DNA of 64,000 nt from Streptococcus suis (lineage in GTDB: Bacteria; Bacillota; Bacilli; Lactobacillales; Streptococcaceae): positions 62,001 to 126,000 of the forward strand of contig JAKTNI010000001.1 of NCBI GenBank assembly GCA_029593505.1, read 5' to 3'. Of this stretch, positions 1-8,150 are shown piece after piece (position 1 is the first letter of the stretch; every line of letters starts with the position of its first letter). Under the pieces are notes generated by a model that had not been told where the DNA came from, made no database searches, and saw only the letters and a program-made list of their open reading frames with translations. Position numbers and translations under genes: made by a program.

Positions 1-462
1 AGCCAACGTATTGCCAATACTTTCTTCGAGGGAGTTCAGCGCTTTAGCGGTTCCTTGGAAGTTGAGAATGTTATGAGATCTATTATTGATGATTTTAAGA
101 AACGTTTAGCTGAACCGAATCCAAACTATCCGAAATGGCTGATTTTGATTCCAGATTTAGCGGCTACTGCGATGGCATCTGGCATAAGTGAAGCAGATTT
201 TAAAGAGCTTCTAATTGAAGGAAGTCAACACGGTGTAACAGTACTTTTAATTGGTACCTATCAAGATCTAGTTTCAAATACTTATGATAATTATGTCAAA
301 TTGGCTAATCAAATGGTGGAACAAGTTTTCCTTGGTATGCGTATTAGTGATCAGAACCACACTCGCTATCCTTATATCAATAATGAGCCATCATTAAGAG
401 CAAATCAAGGCTATATTCTTCACCCAGAGGGATATGAGTTTATCCAATTATTAGAAATTTAG
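1..462 (+). CDS. essC: T7SSb ATPase EssC, C-terminal part (partial)
   Basis: The reading frame is open from base 1, so this is the 3' end of a longer gene and no start is assigned. The 153 visible residues fit the last FtsK/SpoIIIE-type ATPase domain of EssC, the membrane motor of Firmicute type VII secretion. They include a Walker-B-like stretch (WLILIPDLA, about residues 40-50) and the sensor-like stretch VTVLLIGTYQDL. The identification leans on what follows: DUF4176, DUF5082-like and DUF3130-like small proteins and an LXG toxin, the usual order downstream of essC. The C-terminal domain of EssC is known to vary between strains together with the effector set. No Walker A is visible in this fragment, as expected for a degenerate last domain or for the cut. 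Confidence 0.8.
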   Translation, partial: SQRIANTFFEGVQRFSGSLEVENVMRSIIDDFKKRLAEPNPNYPKWLILIPDLAATAMASGISEADFKELLIEGSQHGVTVLLIGTYQDLVSNTYDNYVKLANQMVEQVFLGMRISDQNHTRYPYINNEPSLRANQGYILHPEGYEFIQLLEI

Positions 463-473
463 GAGGAATGTAT

Positions 474-803
474 ATGTCAGAATTTAATATGTTACCGCTA
501 GGAAGTATCGTTATTCTCAAGGGAAATACCAAAAAGATGATGATTATTTCTCGTGTGATTGCTGTACCAGTCAAGGGTGAAGTTTATCGCTTTGATTATG
601 GGGCGTGTCTTTATCCTGAGGGAGTGATGGGAGAAAACTTGATTTATTTTAATGAGGAAGATATCTTTAAAGTGATTCAGGAAGGATACACAGATGATGA
701 CAATGATATCATGCTAGAAAATATTGATGTTATTCTAAAAACAACAGATATTCCGAAAGGAAGTGTTTCCGAGTTGAATGAAACGAATAATCTTGGAGGG
801 TAG
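474..803 (+). CDS. DUF4176 family protein of the LXG/T7SS locus
   Basis: The protein has about 109 residues and opens with MSEFNMLPLGSIVILKGNTK, matching the DUF4176 pattern LPLGSxVxLKGxxKKxMIxxR. DUF4176 proteins are small cytoplasmic partners found at LXG effector loci; their biochemical role is not settled. An in-frame ATG at 468 touches the AGGAGGA ribosome site (461-467), so the ATG at 474, about 6 bases downstream, is the likelier start. It lies 11 bases after essC and 3 bases before the next gene, so it is probably cotranscribed with both. The acidic tail (DDDNDIMLENID) is typical of the group. Confidence 0.8.
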   Translation: MSEFNMLPLGSIVILKGNTKKMMIISRVIAVPVKGEVYRFDYGACLYPEGVMGENLIYFNEEDIFKVIQEGYTDDDNDIMLENIDVILKTTDIPKGSVSELNETNNLGG

Positions 804-806
804 TCT

Positions 807-1241
807 ATGGGTCAAGTTGATTATTATCAAATAAACCAATTACAAGGGCAAATAACGAGCTATCATTCTAGTATATCGTCTGCTTCCTCAGCGATAGCGT
901 CAATAGATGAACAATTAGAGAGACTTCGCTCTGTAAAACGTTCCATCGGAATCATTCAACAAGAGGTTCATCATATCAAATCTTCTGTGATGCTAAAAAA
1001 AGACCAACCCAATTGGAAAGGTCAAAAAAAGGAAGAATTCATAGTGAAATGGCAAGATTTTTCTAGTGATTATACTCATTTTCAGAGAGAGCTGAATGAT
1101 TTTTATGATGCTATTTGCGATGAAATTACTCGATTGGAAAATCGGAAAAATGAGCAGCATGGTATCATCGGCTGGTGTCAAAGCCAGATTAACTACTTAG
1201 GAAACATGATTGAAAAATTATGGCACACAAAGGAGGGTTAA
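807..1241 (+). CDS. DUF5082/YwqH-like LXG-associated helical protein
   Basis: The 144-residue protein is almost entirely helical and coiled-coil in character, with heptad-like patterns at residues 1-60 and 95-140 and a WXG-like turn (NWKGQKKEEF) near residue 67. This resembles the DUF5082/YwqH family, WXG100-like partners encoded just before LXG toxins. By analogy with other LXG systems it should bind the N-terminal LXG domain and help present it to EssC. The start at 807 follows GGAGGG. It sits 3 bases after the DUF4176 gene and 3 bases before the DUF3130-like gene. A piece of this gene is copied at 3950-4033. Confidence 0.75.
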   Translation: MGQVDYYQINQLQGQITSYHSSISSASSAIASIDEQLERLRSVKRSIGIIQQEVHHIKSSVMLKKDQPNWKGQKKEEFIVKWQDFSSDYTHFQRELNDFYDAICDEITRLENRKNEQHGIIGWCQSQINYLGNMIEKLWHTKEG

Positions 1242-1244
1242 AAC

Positions 1245-1529
1245 ATGTATGGAACCATTCAATTATCAGATGTCATTTTTGGTGCCCATGTCAGTAGTCT
1301 GTCTAGTGCTAAGGATCGCCTAAGTAGTGTGTCTCCAACCAAAGCAGATATGACCTCGGAATCGAAAGTGCTGGATCTTTATGAACAACAATTTCATGAA
1401 CTTCAAGCACTGATAAGGAGCTATGTCACCTTGTTAGAAGCGGATATTTCCCTCATACAAGAAACTGGACAAGAGCTTATCAGAACGGATCATACTTTGG
1501 GTCAGTCCCTTTTTTCAGGATTAAACTAG
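1245..1529 (+). CDS. DUF3130/TIGR04197-like small T7SS protein (Lap-type partner)
   Basis: The 94-residue protein has no signal peptide and is predicted all-helical. Its opening (MYGTIQLSD, then LSSAKDRLSS) fits the TIGR04197/DUF3130 group of small type VII substrates encoded next to LXG effectors. Such proteins are thought to form a complex with the LXG domain as targeting partners; here that is inference from context. The stop codon (1527-1529) overlaps the ribosome-binding site of the LXG toxin, so translation of the two is probably coupled. Most of this gene (from about 1253 to 1440) is duplicated in the fused remnant at 4033-4222. Confidence 0.75.
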   Translation: MYGTIQLSDVIFGAHVSSLSSAKDRLSSVSPTKADMTSESKVLDLYEQQFHELQALIRSYVTLLEADISLIQETGQELIRTDHTLGQSLFSGLN

Positions 1530-1538
1530 GAGGACATG

Positions 1539-3467
1539 ATGGCTTATAAGATCAAGTTTGATGATATCACCTCCCTCCAACTCAGCACTCAGGCAACGAT
1601 TAGATCGTGGGGAGAGGGTATCAGTTCTATCAATGCGGCTATGTCTGGCTTAATCCATGATACCAATCTTCAGGGTCAAACGGTCGCAAGTATTGGGACT
1701 TATCTCAGTGAAGTGCATGGTACCTTATTACAAACCCTCATGAACTTAATGAATGAGTACTCCACTAGTCTCTTGCTTTATAAGGACGGATATTATACTA
1801 TTGATAGTGACCACCATACGGTCTTTCCTGAGCAGGTCTTTACGAGCTTGCAGTCTGATTTGAAGAATTCCCAGGCTCATTTTCAACATCAGATAGACCG
1901 ATTGAATACGGCTAAGTCTACTATTTCGGATTTGGTTGGTTATTCAGGAACTAGTCATACTCGGACTGCTTTAGATTATCATGTTCTCCTCACTAAGATC
2001 CAAGGTTTAGATGAGGCGATCAAGCAGTATGAAAGCCATCATGTTCGACAGGATTTGACAGCTTTCAAGGAGTTGCTTTCAGCGACCCAGTCGCTCATTT
2101 CAGAATACAGTGGCAAACCTCGCAGTGTCGGCACCTATCAATCAGGTGACTTAGGGAAATTGACTTCTATTGAACGGTTTGCGACAGCCTATCACCAAGT
2201 TGAGAAGCACCTTTCACGGCAGATGGACCGTGTCCAAGCTGCTCAAGACCGAGACCAAGCACGATTTGAAGCACTTGCGGCAGAAGATAGAGCCAATCAA
2301 GGTTGGGTTGATCTAGCCTTGAGCGTTGTGACCATAGCTGTTGGTGTAGCTGCGATTGTGTGTACAGGTGGTTCTGCGACCCCTTTAGTAGTGGGGGCAT
2401 GGATTGCCGGAAGTGGAACAGTTGCTTATGGTCTGTCTAATCTGTACGAAGCAGGGCACAATCTCACACTAGGTTATGCCGGTGATGGTCATACTGTTGC
2501 CGTTAACCCCATTCGAGATACTTTATTTATGGGGAATGACAAGTCCTATCATCAGGTTGGGGGTCTCTTTACGACAGCCAGTGCGATTATGATCCCCATT
2601 GGTCAAACACAGAGTGTTACGAAAGGCTTGTTTGAATTTGCCATAGGTGAAGTTGGTGGTTTTGTGGGTGGACAGGTGGCTTATCATGGTACTAGACTAT
2701 TGGGAGGTAGTGAATCTGATGTCCAGCGAGCTAGCTTTGTCGGAAGCTTTTTAGGAGGTTTTGCGGCTTCGTCAGCAGCGACCAAGTTTAGTTTGAATCA
2801 TGTGGATAGCCCTAGTGTTAGCTCTTTTATGGACGATATGAGCCCAGAAGATGCGCAAAGGTATGCACAGTGGAATAAATACGCAGAAGCGGGTCTTAGT
2901 CCATCAGAACGAGTCCGAGTGCTAGAAATTTCAGAAAAAGCGCCGAAAGTGGAATATATTCCGAACACTTATACCCAAAATGAAGTATTGAACATAAAAC
3001 CAAATGCAGATAAAGGTGCTTTTAGACCAGATATTGAGGAATATCTTGATTTAGATTATATTGAAGCTCATAGGCAGTTGTTTGATAATGGTGCTATTAA
3101 ATTTCAAAAATTTACTCCTGAACAAGGTGGTTTTAACAATGGTGCTATTGGAAATCCAAAGGACCATGTAGCTTTCGTCATGCCAAAAGAAGTAGGTGAG
3201 ACCTTAATTGAGGTGAGTAAAGGTGATCCTAGATTGTTGGAAGATTTGTTAGGACTGCATCCAGGAGATTTGGGTGATGCGCCTGTTGTTATTGATATTC
3301 CAGCAGAATCTGTTCGAAATCCGAGGATTCCAAGTGGTAATGAGAATTCGGCTTTTGATGGATTTTGGAAACCAGGAGGTCGTACGTATCCAGGTAATAT
3401 GCCAGAGGCAGTCATTGATGAAGTACCTTGGGGAGAATTTACAATCAGACATTTAGGAGGTAATTAA
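1539..3467 (+). CDS. LXG-domain polymorphic toxin (T7SS effector), intact copy
   Basis: The protein has about 642 residues. Residues 1-215 form a helical LXG-type domain. A central segment near residues 255-300 is hydrophobic and glycine-rich (begins LALSVVTIAVGVAA), as in the middle of many LXG toxins. A variable C-terminal domain of about 200 residues starts where this copy diverges from the second copy (after YAQWN, about residue 447). The C-terminus carries IPSGNE, then PGGRTYPG, then EAV; these marks recur in two remnants downstream, defining a toxin family whose activity I cannot name. Of ATG 1536 and ATG 1539, the second has the better distance from AGGAGG (1528-1533). The immunity-like gene begins 1 base after the stop. 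Confidence 0.85.
   Translation: MAYKIKFDDITSLQLSTQATIRSWGEGISSINAAMSGLIHDTNLQGQTVASIGTYLSEVHGTLLQTLMNLMNEYSTSLLLYKDGYYTIDSDHHTVFPEQVFTSLQSDLKNSQAHFQHQIDRLNTAKSTISDLVGYSGTSHTRTALDYHVLLTKIQGLDEAIKQYESHHVRQDLTAFKELLSATQSLISEYSGKPRSVGTYQSGDLGKLTSIERFATAYHQVEKHLSRQMDRVQAAQDRDQARFEALAAEDRANQGWVDLALSVVTIAVGVAAIVCTGGSATPLVVGAWIAGSGTVAYGLSNLYEAGHNLTLGYAGDGHTVAVNPIRDTLFMGNDKSYHQVGGLFTTASAIMIPIGQTQSVTKGLFEFAIGEVGGFVGGQVAYHGTRLLGGSESDVQRASFVGSFLGGFAASSAATKFSLNHVDSPSVSSFMDDMSPEDAQRYAQWNKYAEAGLSPSERVRVLEISEKAPKVEYIPNTYTQNEVLNIKPNADKGAFRPDIEEYLDLDYIEAHRQLFDNGAIKFQKFTPEQGGFNNGAIGNPKDHVAFVMPKEVGETLIEVSKGDPRLLEDLLGLHPGDLGDAPVVIDIPAESVRNPRIPSGNENSAFDGFWKPGGRTYPGNMPEAVIDEVPWGEFTIRHLGGN
1752..2866 (+). repeat. 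1,115-bp direct repeat, copy 1 (LXG middle region)
   Basis: Bases 1752-2866 match 4775-5889 at a constant offset of 3,023 bases with only scattered substitutions and no indel that I could see. The repeat covers the end of the LXG domain and the hydrophobic middle, and stops just where the toxin domains diverge. This is the shape expected of recombination swapping toxin tails onto a conserved front. Confidence 0.85.
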
Positions 3468-3468
3468 A

Positions 3469-3903
3469 ATGGGTTTAACTGATATCACATGGGAAGAATT
3501 TGAAAGTTTTAATATAGTAGAGACACCGGATAATCTTTATATTCGAGAGTTGAATGGAACTTATTACACTGTTTTTGAACTAGGAATTGCTTCAGTTCGA
3601 CGTATTTTTGATATAAAACCAGATGACTTTAATGAGTATATGTTAGGTAGACATTCTGCAGATGACCTACTTTTTAAAGCTCAAAATGATTGTTGGCCTC
3701 CAACGGAGGAAGAAAAAAATAGAATAAGGAGAGAAAGAACAAGAGATCGACCTATTACTTTAATCTCTAATCCTAAAAATAAATTACTTTTCACTCAAGA
3801 GGAACTTGAAGAATTAATTCCAATAGCAGAACAAGAATGGATTGCTTGGAAGGGTAAACTACCAGATGATTATGTGTCACCGTTAAAGGAAGATAAAAGA
3901 TAG
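3469..3903 (+). CDS. Putative immunity protein for the LXG toxin (family A)
   Basis: The 144-residue cytoplasmic protein starts MGLTDITWEEFESFNIVETP and has no signal peptide or membrane segment. It follows the toxin stop by 1 base, with its AGGAGG site inside the last toxin codons, the usual arrangement for a cognate immunity gene. The N-terminal 75 residues are nearly identical to the genes at 7706 and 8118, and a divergent relative lies at 7294 (shared WEE, YYxVxE, IA, ND-WPP pattern). The C-terminal half is unlike the others. I do not recognise a named domain; the immunity role is inferred from position and from the paralogue array. Confidence 0.65.
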   Translation: MGLTDITWEEFESFNIVETPDNLYIRELNGTYYTVFELGIASVRRIFDIKPDDFNEYMLGRHSADDLLFKAQNDCWPPTEEEKNRIRRERTRDRPITLISNPKNKLLFTQEELEELIPIAEQEWIAWKGKLPDDYVSPLKEDKR

Positions 3904-3928
3904 CAGAACTTTTTCTCTGCTATTTTTT
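3902..3928 (+). terminator. Intrinsic terminator after toxin/immunity operon
   Basis: Inverted repeat AGCAGA/TCTGCT with a short loop is followed by ATTTTTT. It directly follows the immunity gene stop. A near-copy lies at 4722-4748 after the next immunity gene. Confidence 0.8.
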
Positions 3929-3949
3929 ATCATTTATTCTTTATCAGTT

Positions 3950-4222
3950 ATTCTAGTATATCGTCTGCGTCCTCATCGATAGCGTCAATAGATGAACAAT
4001 TAGAGAGACTTCGCTCTGTAAAACGTTCCATCGGAACCATTCAATTATCAAATGTCATTTTTGGTGCCCATGTCAGTAGTCTGTCTAGTGCTAAGGATCG
4101 CCTAAGTAGTGTGTCTCCAACCAAAGCAGATATGACCTCGGAATCGAAAGTGCTGGATCTTTATGAACAACAATTTCATGAACTTGAGGCATTGATAAGG
4201 AGTTATGTCACCTTGTTAGAAT
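3950..4222 (+). pseudogene. Fused remnant of the DUF5082-like and DUF3130-like genes
   Basis: Bases 3950 to about 4033 copy the DUF5082-like gene from about 865, and from about 4033 the sequence switches to a copy of the DUF3130-like gene from about 1253 to 1440, ending in a TAG. The switch falls in GGAA(C/T)CATTCAA, present in both parents, so microhomology-driven deletion between the two genes explains it. No intact reading frame with a start covers it. The remnant shows that a whole upstream LXG cassette front was once duplicated here before an immunity gene followed. Confidence 0.8.
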
Positions 4223-4232
4223 AGGAGGAAGT

Positions 4233-4706
4233 ATGGAATTAAAAGATTGCATAATCGAAACAATTCATAAAAGTAAACTAGAAAATTTATTAATGGGTGA
4301 GAGTGACATAATTATTGAAAGTTCGGAGTTCTCTCCAGAGGCAGGTCAAATAGATATTGGAAAGCTCACATCAAAAGGAATTTACAAAGCTTTTTATACT
4401 GAAGAAGATGTAAAAGAGTATTTTACTCTTGCTTTAGTTGCTATGGCAGGGCATTCAGATTATGGTTTGTACATGTCAATAAAATATCTAGCTTCTCAAT
4501 TATTTAAAGAAAAGGTAGGATTATCTCCTTTTGTTATTGAAAAAAAAGAATTGATTAAAGAGCTTAGGATTAATCTTGATAATGTGAAACATAGATTAAA
4601 TGAGGAAACATTTGAGAGTAACACAAGTCTATATCAATTTACATGGAGTGAGGTCGAGCGATTGTGTCATGTCATCCATTTGGAGTATGATATTAAACTT
4701 ATGTAG
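4233..4706 (+). CDS. Putative LXG immunity protein (family B)
   Basis: The 157-residue protein starts at ATG 4233 after AGGAGG (4223-4228). It is acidic, soluble, and predicted mostly helical. It shares with the gene at 6410 the motif SPFxIxxxELIxxL near residue 95, a similar length, and its place in the toxin array, so the two make a second immunity-like family. No named domain is recognised. It stands behind a degraded cassette front with no toxin directly upstream, so it may be an orphan immunity gene that protects against toxins of neighbouring strains. Confidence 0.55.
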   Translation: MELKDCIIETIHKSKLENLLMGESDIIIESSEFSPEAGQIDIGKLTSKGIYKAFYTEEDVKEYFTLALVAMAGHSDYGLYMSIKYLASQLFKEKVGLSPFVIEKKELIKELRINLDNVKHRLNEETFESNTSLYQFTWSEVERLCHVIHLEYDIKLM

Positions 4707-4721
4707 GTTTAGAGTAATTTT

Positions 4722-4748
4722 AGCAGAGTTTTCTCTCTGCTATTTTTT
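4722..4748 (+). terminator. Intrinsic terminator after orphan immunity gene
   Basis: AGCAGAG/CTCTGCT hairpin followed by ATTTTTT. It resembles the terminator at 3902-3928 and probably moved with the cassette. Confidence 0.75.
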
Positions 4749-4752
4749 CACC

Positions 4753-6405
4753 TTCATGAACTTCAAGAACTGATAATGAGTACTCCACTAGTCTCTTGCT
4801 TTATAAGGACGGATATTATACTATTGATAGTGACCACCATACGGTCTTTTCTGAGCAGGTCTTTACGAGCTTGCAGTCTGATTTGAAGAATTCCCAGGCT
4901 CATTTTCAACATCAGATAGACCGATTGAATACAGCTAAGTCTACTATTTCGGATTTGGTTGGTTATTCAGGAACTAGTCATACTCGGACTGCTCTAGACT
5001 ATCATGTTCTCCTCACTAAGCTCCAAGGTTTAGATGAGGCGATCAAGCAGTATGAAAGCCATCATGTTCGACGGGATTTGACAGCTTTCAAGGAGTTGCT
5101 TTCGGCGACCCAGTCGCTCATTTCAGAATACAGTGGTAAACCTCGCAGTGTCGGCACCTATCAATCAGGTGACTTAGGGAAATTGACTTCTATTGAACGG
5201 TTTGCGACAGCCTATCACCAAGTTGAGAAGCACCTTTCACGGCAGATGGACCGTGTCCAAGCTGCTCAAGACCGAGACCAAGCACGATTTGAAGCACTTG
5301 CGGCAGAAGATAGAGCCAATCAAGGTTGGGTTGATCTAGCCTTGAGCGTTGTGACCATAGCTGTTGGTGTAGCTGCGATTGTGTGTACAGGTGGTGCTGC
5401 GACCCCTTTAGTAGTGGGGGCATGGATTGCCGGAAGTGGAACAGTTGCGTATGGTCTGTCTAATTTGTACGAAGCAGGTCATGATCTCACCCTAGGCTAT
5501 GCCGGTGATGGTCATACTGTTGACGTTAACCCTATTCGAGATACTTTGTTTATGGGGAATGATAAGTCCTATCATCAGGTTGGGGGTCTCTTTACGACAG
5601 CCAGTGCGATTATGATCCCCATTGGTCAAACACAGAGTGTTACGAAGGGCTTGGTTGAATTTGCCATAGGTGAAGTTGGTGGTTTTGTGGGTGGACAGGT
5701 GGCTTATCATGGTACTAGACTATTGGGAGGTAGTGAATCTGATGTCCAGCGAGCTAGCTTTGTCGGAAGCTTTTTAGGAGGTTTTGCGGCTTCGTCAGCA
5801 GCGACCAAGTTTAGTTTGAATCATGTGGATAGCCCTAGTGTTAGTTCTTTTATGGATGATATGAGCCCAGAAGATGCGCAAAGGTATGCGGCTTGGAATG
5901 ATTTAAGAGAATTTGGAATAGATCAGAAAATTGTCAATGATATTATCTTGACAAATAAAGGATTAAGACCTGATCCTAGCACCTATCTGTCACAAGGATA
6001 TATAGATAGGCATCTTTCGCAATTTGATGATGGAATTTCTATTATTCAGACTGACTATGCATATTCAAGATTTACTGAAACGAATGGATTTGTCGGAGTT
6101 TCTGACGATAATACTTTGTTTTGCCTAAAAAATATGCTGATGAAATTACTTTGAAATCTAATGGAGATTTAAGTGTTTGGGAAGATGCATTAGGATTTCA
6201 AAAAGGTTATTTTTCAAATAGCGGAGGGTTAATAAAAATAGATGTTACTGATATTGATAATGTAAATCTACGTATTCCGGATGGTAACGAATTTGGTGCA
6301 AACAAGCTCTGGCAACCAGGTGAGAGAACCTATCCTGGGTATACAATAGAAGCTGTTACGAATGTCATACCAAATGAATTAGCCCTAATTACAAGATTGG
6401 AGTAA
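4753..6405 (+). pseudogene. Second LXG toxin copy, N-terminally truncated and frameshifted
   Basis: About 20 bases of the DUF3130-like gene (from 4753) join the LXG toxin sequence at about 4775, so the first 70 or so residues of the LXG domain and the start codon are missing. The 1,115-bp repeat follows, then a different toxin tail. The frame breaks near 6117-6121: the first frame ends at 6154 and the rest (6121-6405) continues in the next frame with LPKKYADE..., aligning to MPKEVGET of the intact toxin. Adding one T to the TTTT run at about 6118 restores a continuous frame. The tail carries IPDGNE, PGERTYPG and EAV, the same family marks as copy 1. It should not yield a secreted toxin. Confidence 0.85.
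4775..5889 (+). repeat. 1,115-bp direct repeat, copy 2
   Basis: Partner of 1752-2866 at an offset of 3,023 bases. Differences are a few single-base changes, for example Ser to Ala and Phe to Val in the encoded protein. Recombination between the copies would delete about 3 kb or swap toxin tails. Confidence 0.85.
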
Positions 6406-6409
6406 AAAT

Positions 6410-6877
6410 ATGGAAAACAAGGTATTTGATGCTTTTCAAAATGGAAATTTTTTGAAACTACTTCGAGGAGAACAGCCATATTATTATATGTTGTTTTCAA
6501 ATATTAATAATGTTGTTCCTACAAATATTGAGGCAGTTGTATCTGATATTTTCAGAGTGTATGAAATGAATTCTGAAATTTATCACGATTTTAAAGAAAC
6601 GCTATTCAATATGACAGAGTTATCTGCTTCAAATTATTATTTGGTGTGGCAGTATGTTGAATATATGTTATATAGACAGTCTCGAGGAACTTCTCCGTTT
6701 TCTATAGTTGATAATGAACTGATTATCAAATTGAAATTGGGAGCAAAAATTTATTATGACCAGTTGCAATCAGAGATAGTTTTTAGTAATGGTGTGGAAA
6801 AACAGGAACCTTGGAAAAATATTGAAAGCAGTAATCTCTATATTAAAAATAAATTTAATCTCTCAATACTAGAATAA
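6410..6877 (+). CDS. Putative LXG immunity protein (family B), next to broken toxin
   Basis: The 155-residue soluble protein begins 4 bases after the frameshifted toxin's stop, with GGAG inside the toxin's last codons as ribosome site. It is related to the gene at 4233 (both have SPFxI and ELIxxL around residues 98-112). The close coupling suggests it is the cognate immunity protein of the toxin tail at 5890-6405. It remains intact while the toxin is broken, as expected if immunity is still useful. No named domain is recognised. Confidence 0.6.
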   Translation: MENKVFDAFQNGNFLKLLRGEQPYYYMLFSNINNVVPTNIEAVVSDIFRVYEMNSEIYHDFKETLFNMTELSASNYYLVWQYVEYMLYRQSRGTSPFSIVDNELIIKLKLGAKIYYDQLQSEIVFSNGVEKQEPWKNIESSNLYIKNKFNLSILE

Positions 6878-6935
6878 AGATACGGATGATGATGACCTCA
6901 AGGTCTAATTATTCTTGATCAAAAGTCAGATTCAT

Positions 6936-7120
6936 TTTTTCAGATGTACGAACTCTTAGATGACTATGTGATGTATAAAGCCAGCGATATTGCAAGGAAT
7001 ACGGTAAATGGTGATTTTAAATCATTTTCCTAAATTATTAGAGGAACAAGGAATGAAACTCTTTACTTTAATTAATCCAGAATACAGAAGGTGGAAAGAA
7101 AAAGAGATTATAGGGTAAGA
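6936..7120 (+). pseudogene. Degraded small gene between toxin cassettes
   Basis: Two frames together read as one protein: MYELLDDYVMYKASDI... up to about 7020, then, shifted by one base, HFPKLLEEQGMKLFTLINPE... to a stop at about 7120. There is no ribosome site and one frameshift. It is probably the relic of another small immunity-like gene. I do not recognise the family. Confidence 0.4.
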
Positions 7121-7180
7121 TAGACTTAGCCTATTAAAACTATTAATAATGACGAATTCAACAATGGTCTTAGTTAAACT

Positions 7181-7292
7181 ATTTTTGTATACAGTAATCT
7201 TAACAAAGCTGTCAATGAAGGAGGCCGCACGTATCTAGGTGATATGCCAGAAGGTGTCAGGAATGGTATTAGTACAAAAGAGGGGGATCATA
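7181..7292 (+). pseudogene. Tail remnant of a third LXG toxin
   Basis: The frame ending in VNEGGRTYLGDMPEGVRNGI (about 7211-7270) matches the last part of the intact toxin, GGRTYPGNMPEAV. Only about 35 codons survive and a stop lies upstream at 7175. The tail runs directly into the ribosome site (GAGGGGG) of the immunity-like gene at 7294, so toxin tail and immunity gene seem to have moved together as a cassette. Confidence 0.6.
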
Positions 7293-7293
7293 T

Positions 7294-7686
7294 ATGGAAC
7301 ATAGTAAATTAACATGGGAAGAGGTTAGTCAGTACGAAGAAGTGAAGGGCTATGGGCAACACGTTTGGAAACATGAGGAACAATATTATCTCGTTAGAGA
7401 AGAGGGTGGGATTGCTGCACAGCGATTTGTTTATTTGTTATCTAATGAGCTTTTTCAATTGTTAATAAGTGGACAAAAAACTTTATTAGAGATAAGTTTT
7501 TACGTAAAAAACGATGCATGGCCACCTCAGATAATGCAATTAGAGGCTAACAGAATTTTTTGGAGGAAATATCCTGAAGTTTTAAAAAATAATGCTGATG
7601 CTCAGAAGTACTTTACTAAAAGAGAATTAGAAGAAATATTACCAAAGGGTTCAATTATTTTAGATAGTAGTGATAACCAAAATTAA
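7294..7686 (+). CDS. Putative immunity protein, divergent member of family A
   Basis: The 130-residue soluble protein is a distant relative of the 3469 gene: LTWEEVSQYEEV, then a tyrosine-rich strand (EEQYYLVREE), GIAAQRFVY and NDAWPPQ. Its C-terminal half (TKRELEEILPKGS to the end) is shared with the chimeric gene at 7706. It follows a third toxin tail remnant and has a good ribosome site. The role is inferred from context. Confidence 0.6.
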   Translation: MEHSKLTWEEVSQYEEVKGYGQHVWKHEEQYYLVREEGGIAAQRFVYLLSNELFQLLISGQKTLLEISFYVKNDAWPPQIMQLEANRIFWRKYPEVLKNNADAQKYFTKRELEEILPKGSIILDSSDNQN

Positions 7687-8150
7687 ATAGTTAAGAGATG
7701 TAAAAATGGGTTTAACCGATATCAGATGGGAAGAATTTGAAACTTTCAATATAGTAGAGACACCGGATAATCTCTATATTCGAGAGTTGAATGGAACTTA
7801 TTACACTGTTTTTGAACTGGGAATTGCTTCAGTTCGACGTATTTTTGATATAAAACCAGATGATTTTAATGAATATATGTCAGGTAGACATTCTGCAGAT
7901 GACCTATTTTTTAAAGCTCAAAATGATGCATGGCCACCTCAGATAACGCAATTAGAGGCTGATAGAATATTTTTGCAAAATCATCCAGAATTATTGATAA
8001 ATGATGCTGAGAATCAGTCACTTTTTACACGACGAGAGTTGGAACAGATATTGCCAAAGGGCTCAATTATTTTAGATAGTAGTGATAACCAAAATTAAAT
8101 AGTTAAGAGATGTAAAAATGGGTTTAACCGATATCAGATGGGAAGAATTT
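7643..8150 (+). repeat. 412-bp offset direct repeat around immunity genes
   Basis: The stretch from the end of the 7294 gene through the start of the 7706 gene recurs 412 bases later, from the end of the 7706 gene through the start of the 8118 gene, including the 19-base spacer that begins TAGTTAAGAGATG. The 7706 and 8118 genes share about 220 nearly identical bases at their 5' ends. This is the signature of tandem duplication by unequal recombination. Confidence 0.8.
7706..8098 (+). CDS. Chimeric immunity-like protein (family A front, 7294-type back)
   Basis: The first 70 or so of 130 residues are nearly identical to the 3469 protein (MGLTDIRWEEFET... to KAQND). The remainder, from AWPPQ to the end, follows the 7294 protein (RRELEQILPKGSIILDSSD). 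The junction is at the shared ND-WPP motif. A chimera with an intact frame suggests recombination within the array produces new immunity variants. The ribosome site is weak (GAGATG). Function is inferred. Confidence 0.6.
   Translation: MGLTDIRWEEFETFNIVETPDNLYIRELNGTYYTVFELGIASVRRIFDIKPDDFNEYMSGRHSADDLFFKAQNDAWPPQITQLEADRIFLQNHPELLINDAENQSLFTRRELEQILPKGSIILDSSDNQN

Noticed and set aside
3104-3456. Three overlapping ORFs inside the toxin C-terminal domain (both strands)
   Set aside because: Shadows of the strong LXG toxin frame; no ribosome sites and no protein-like composition.
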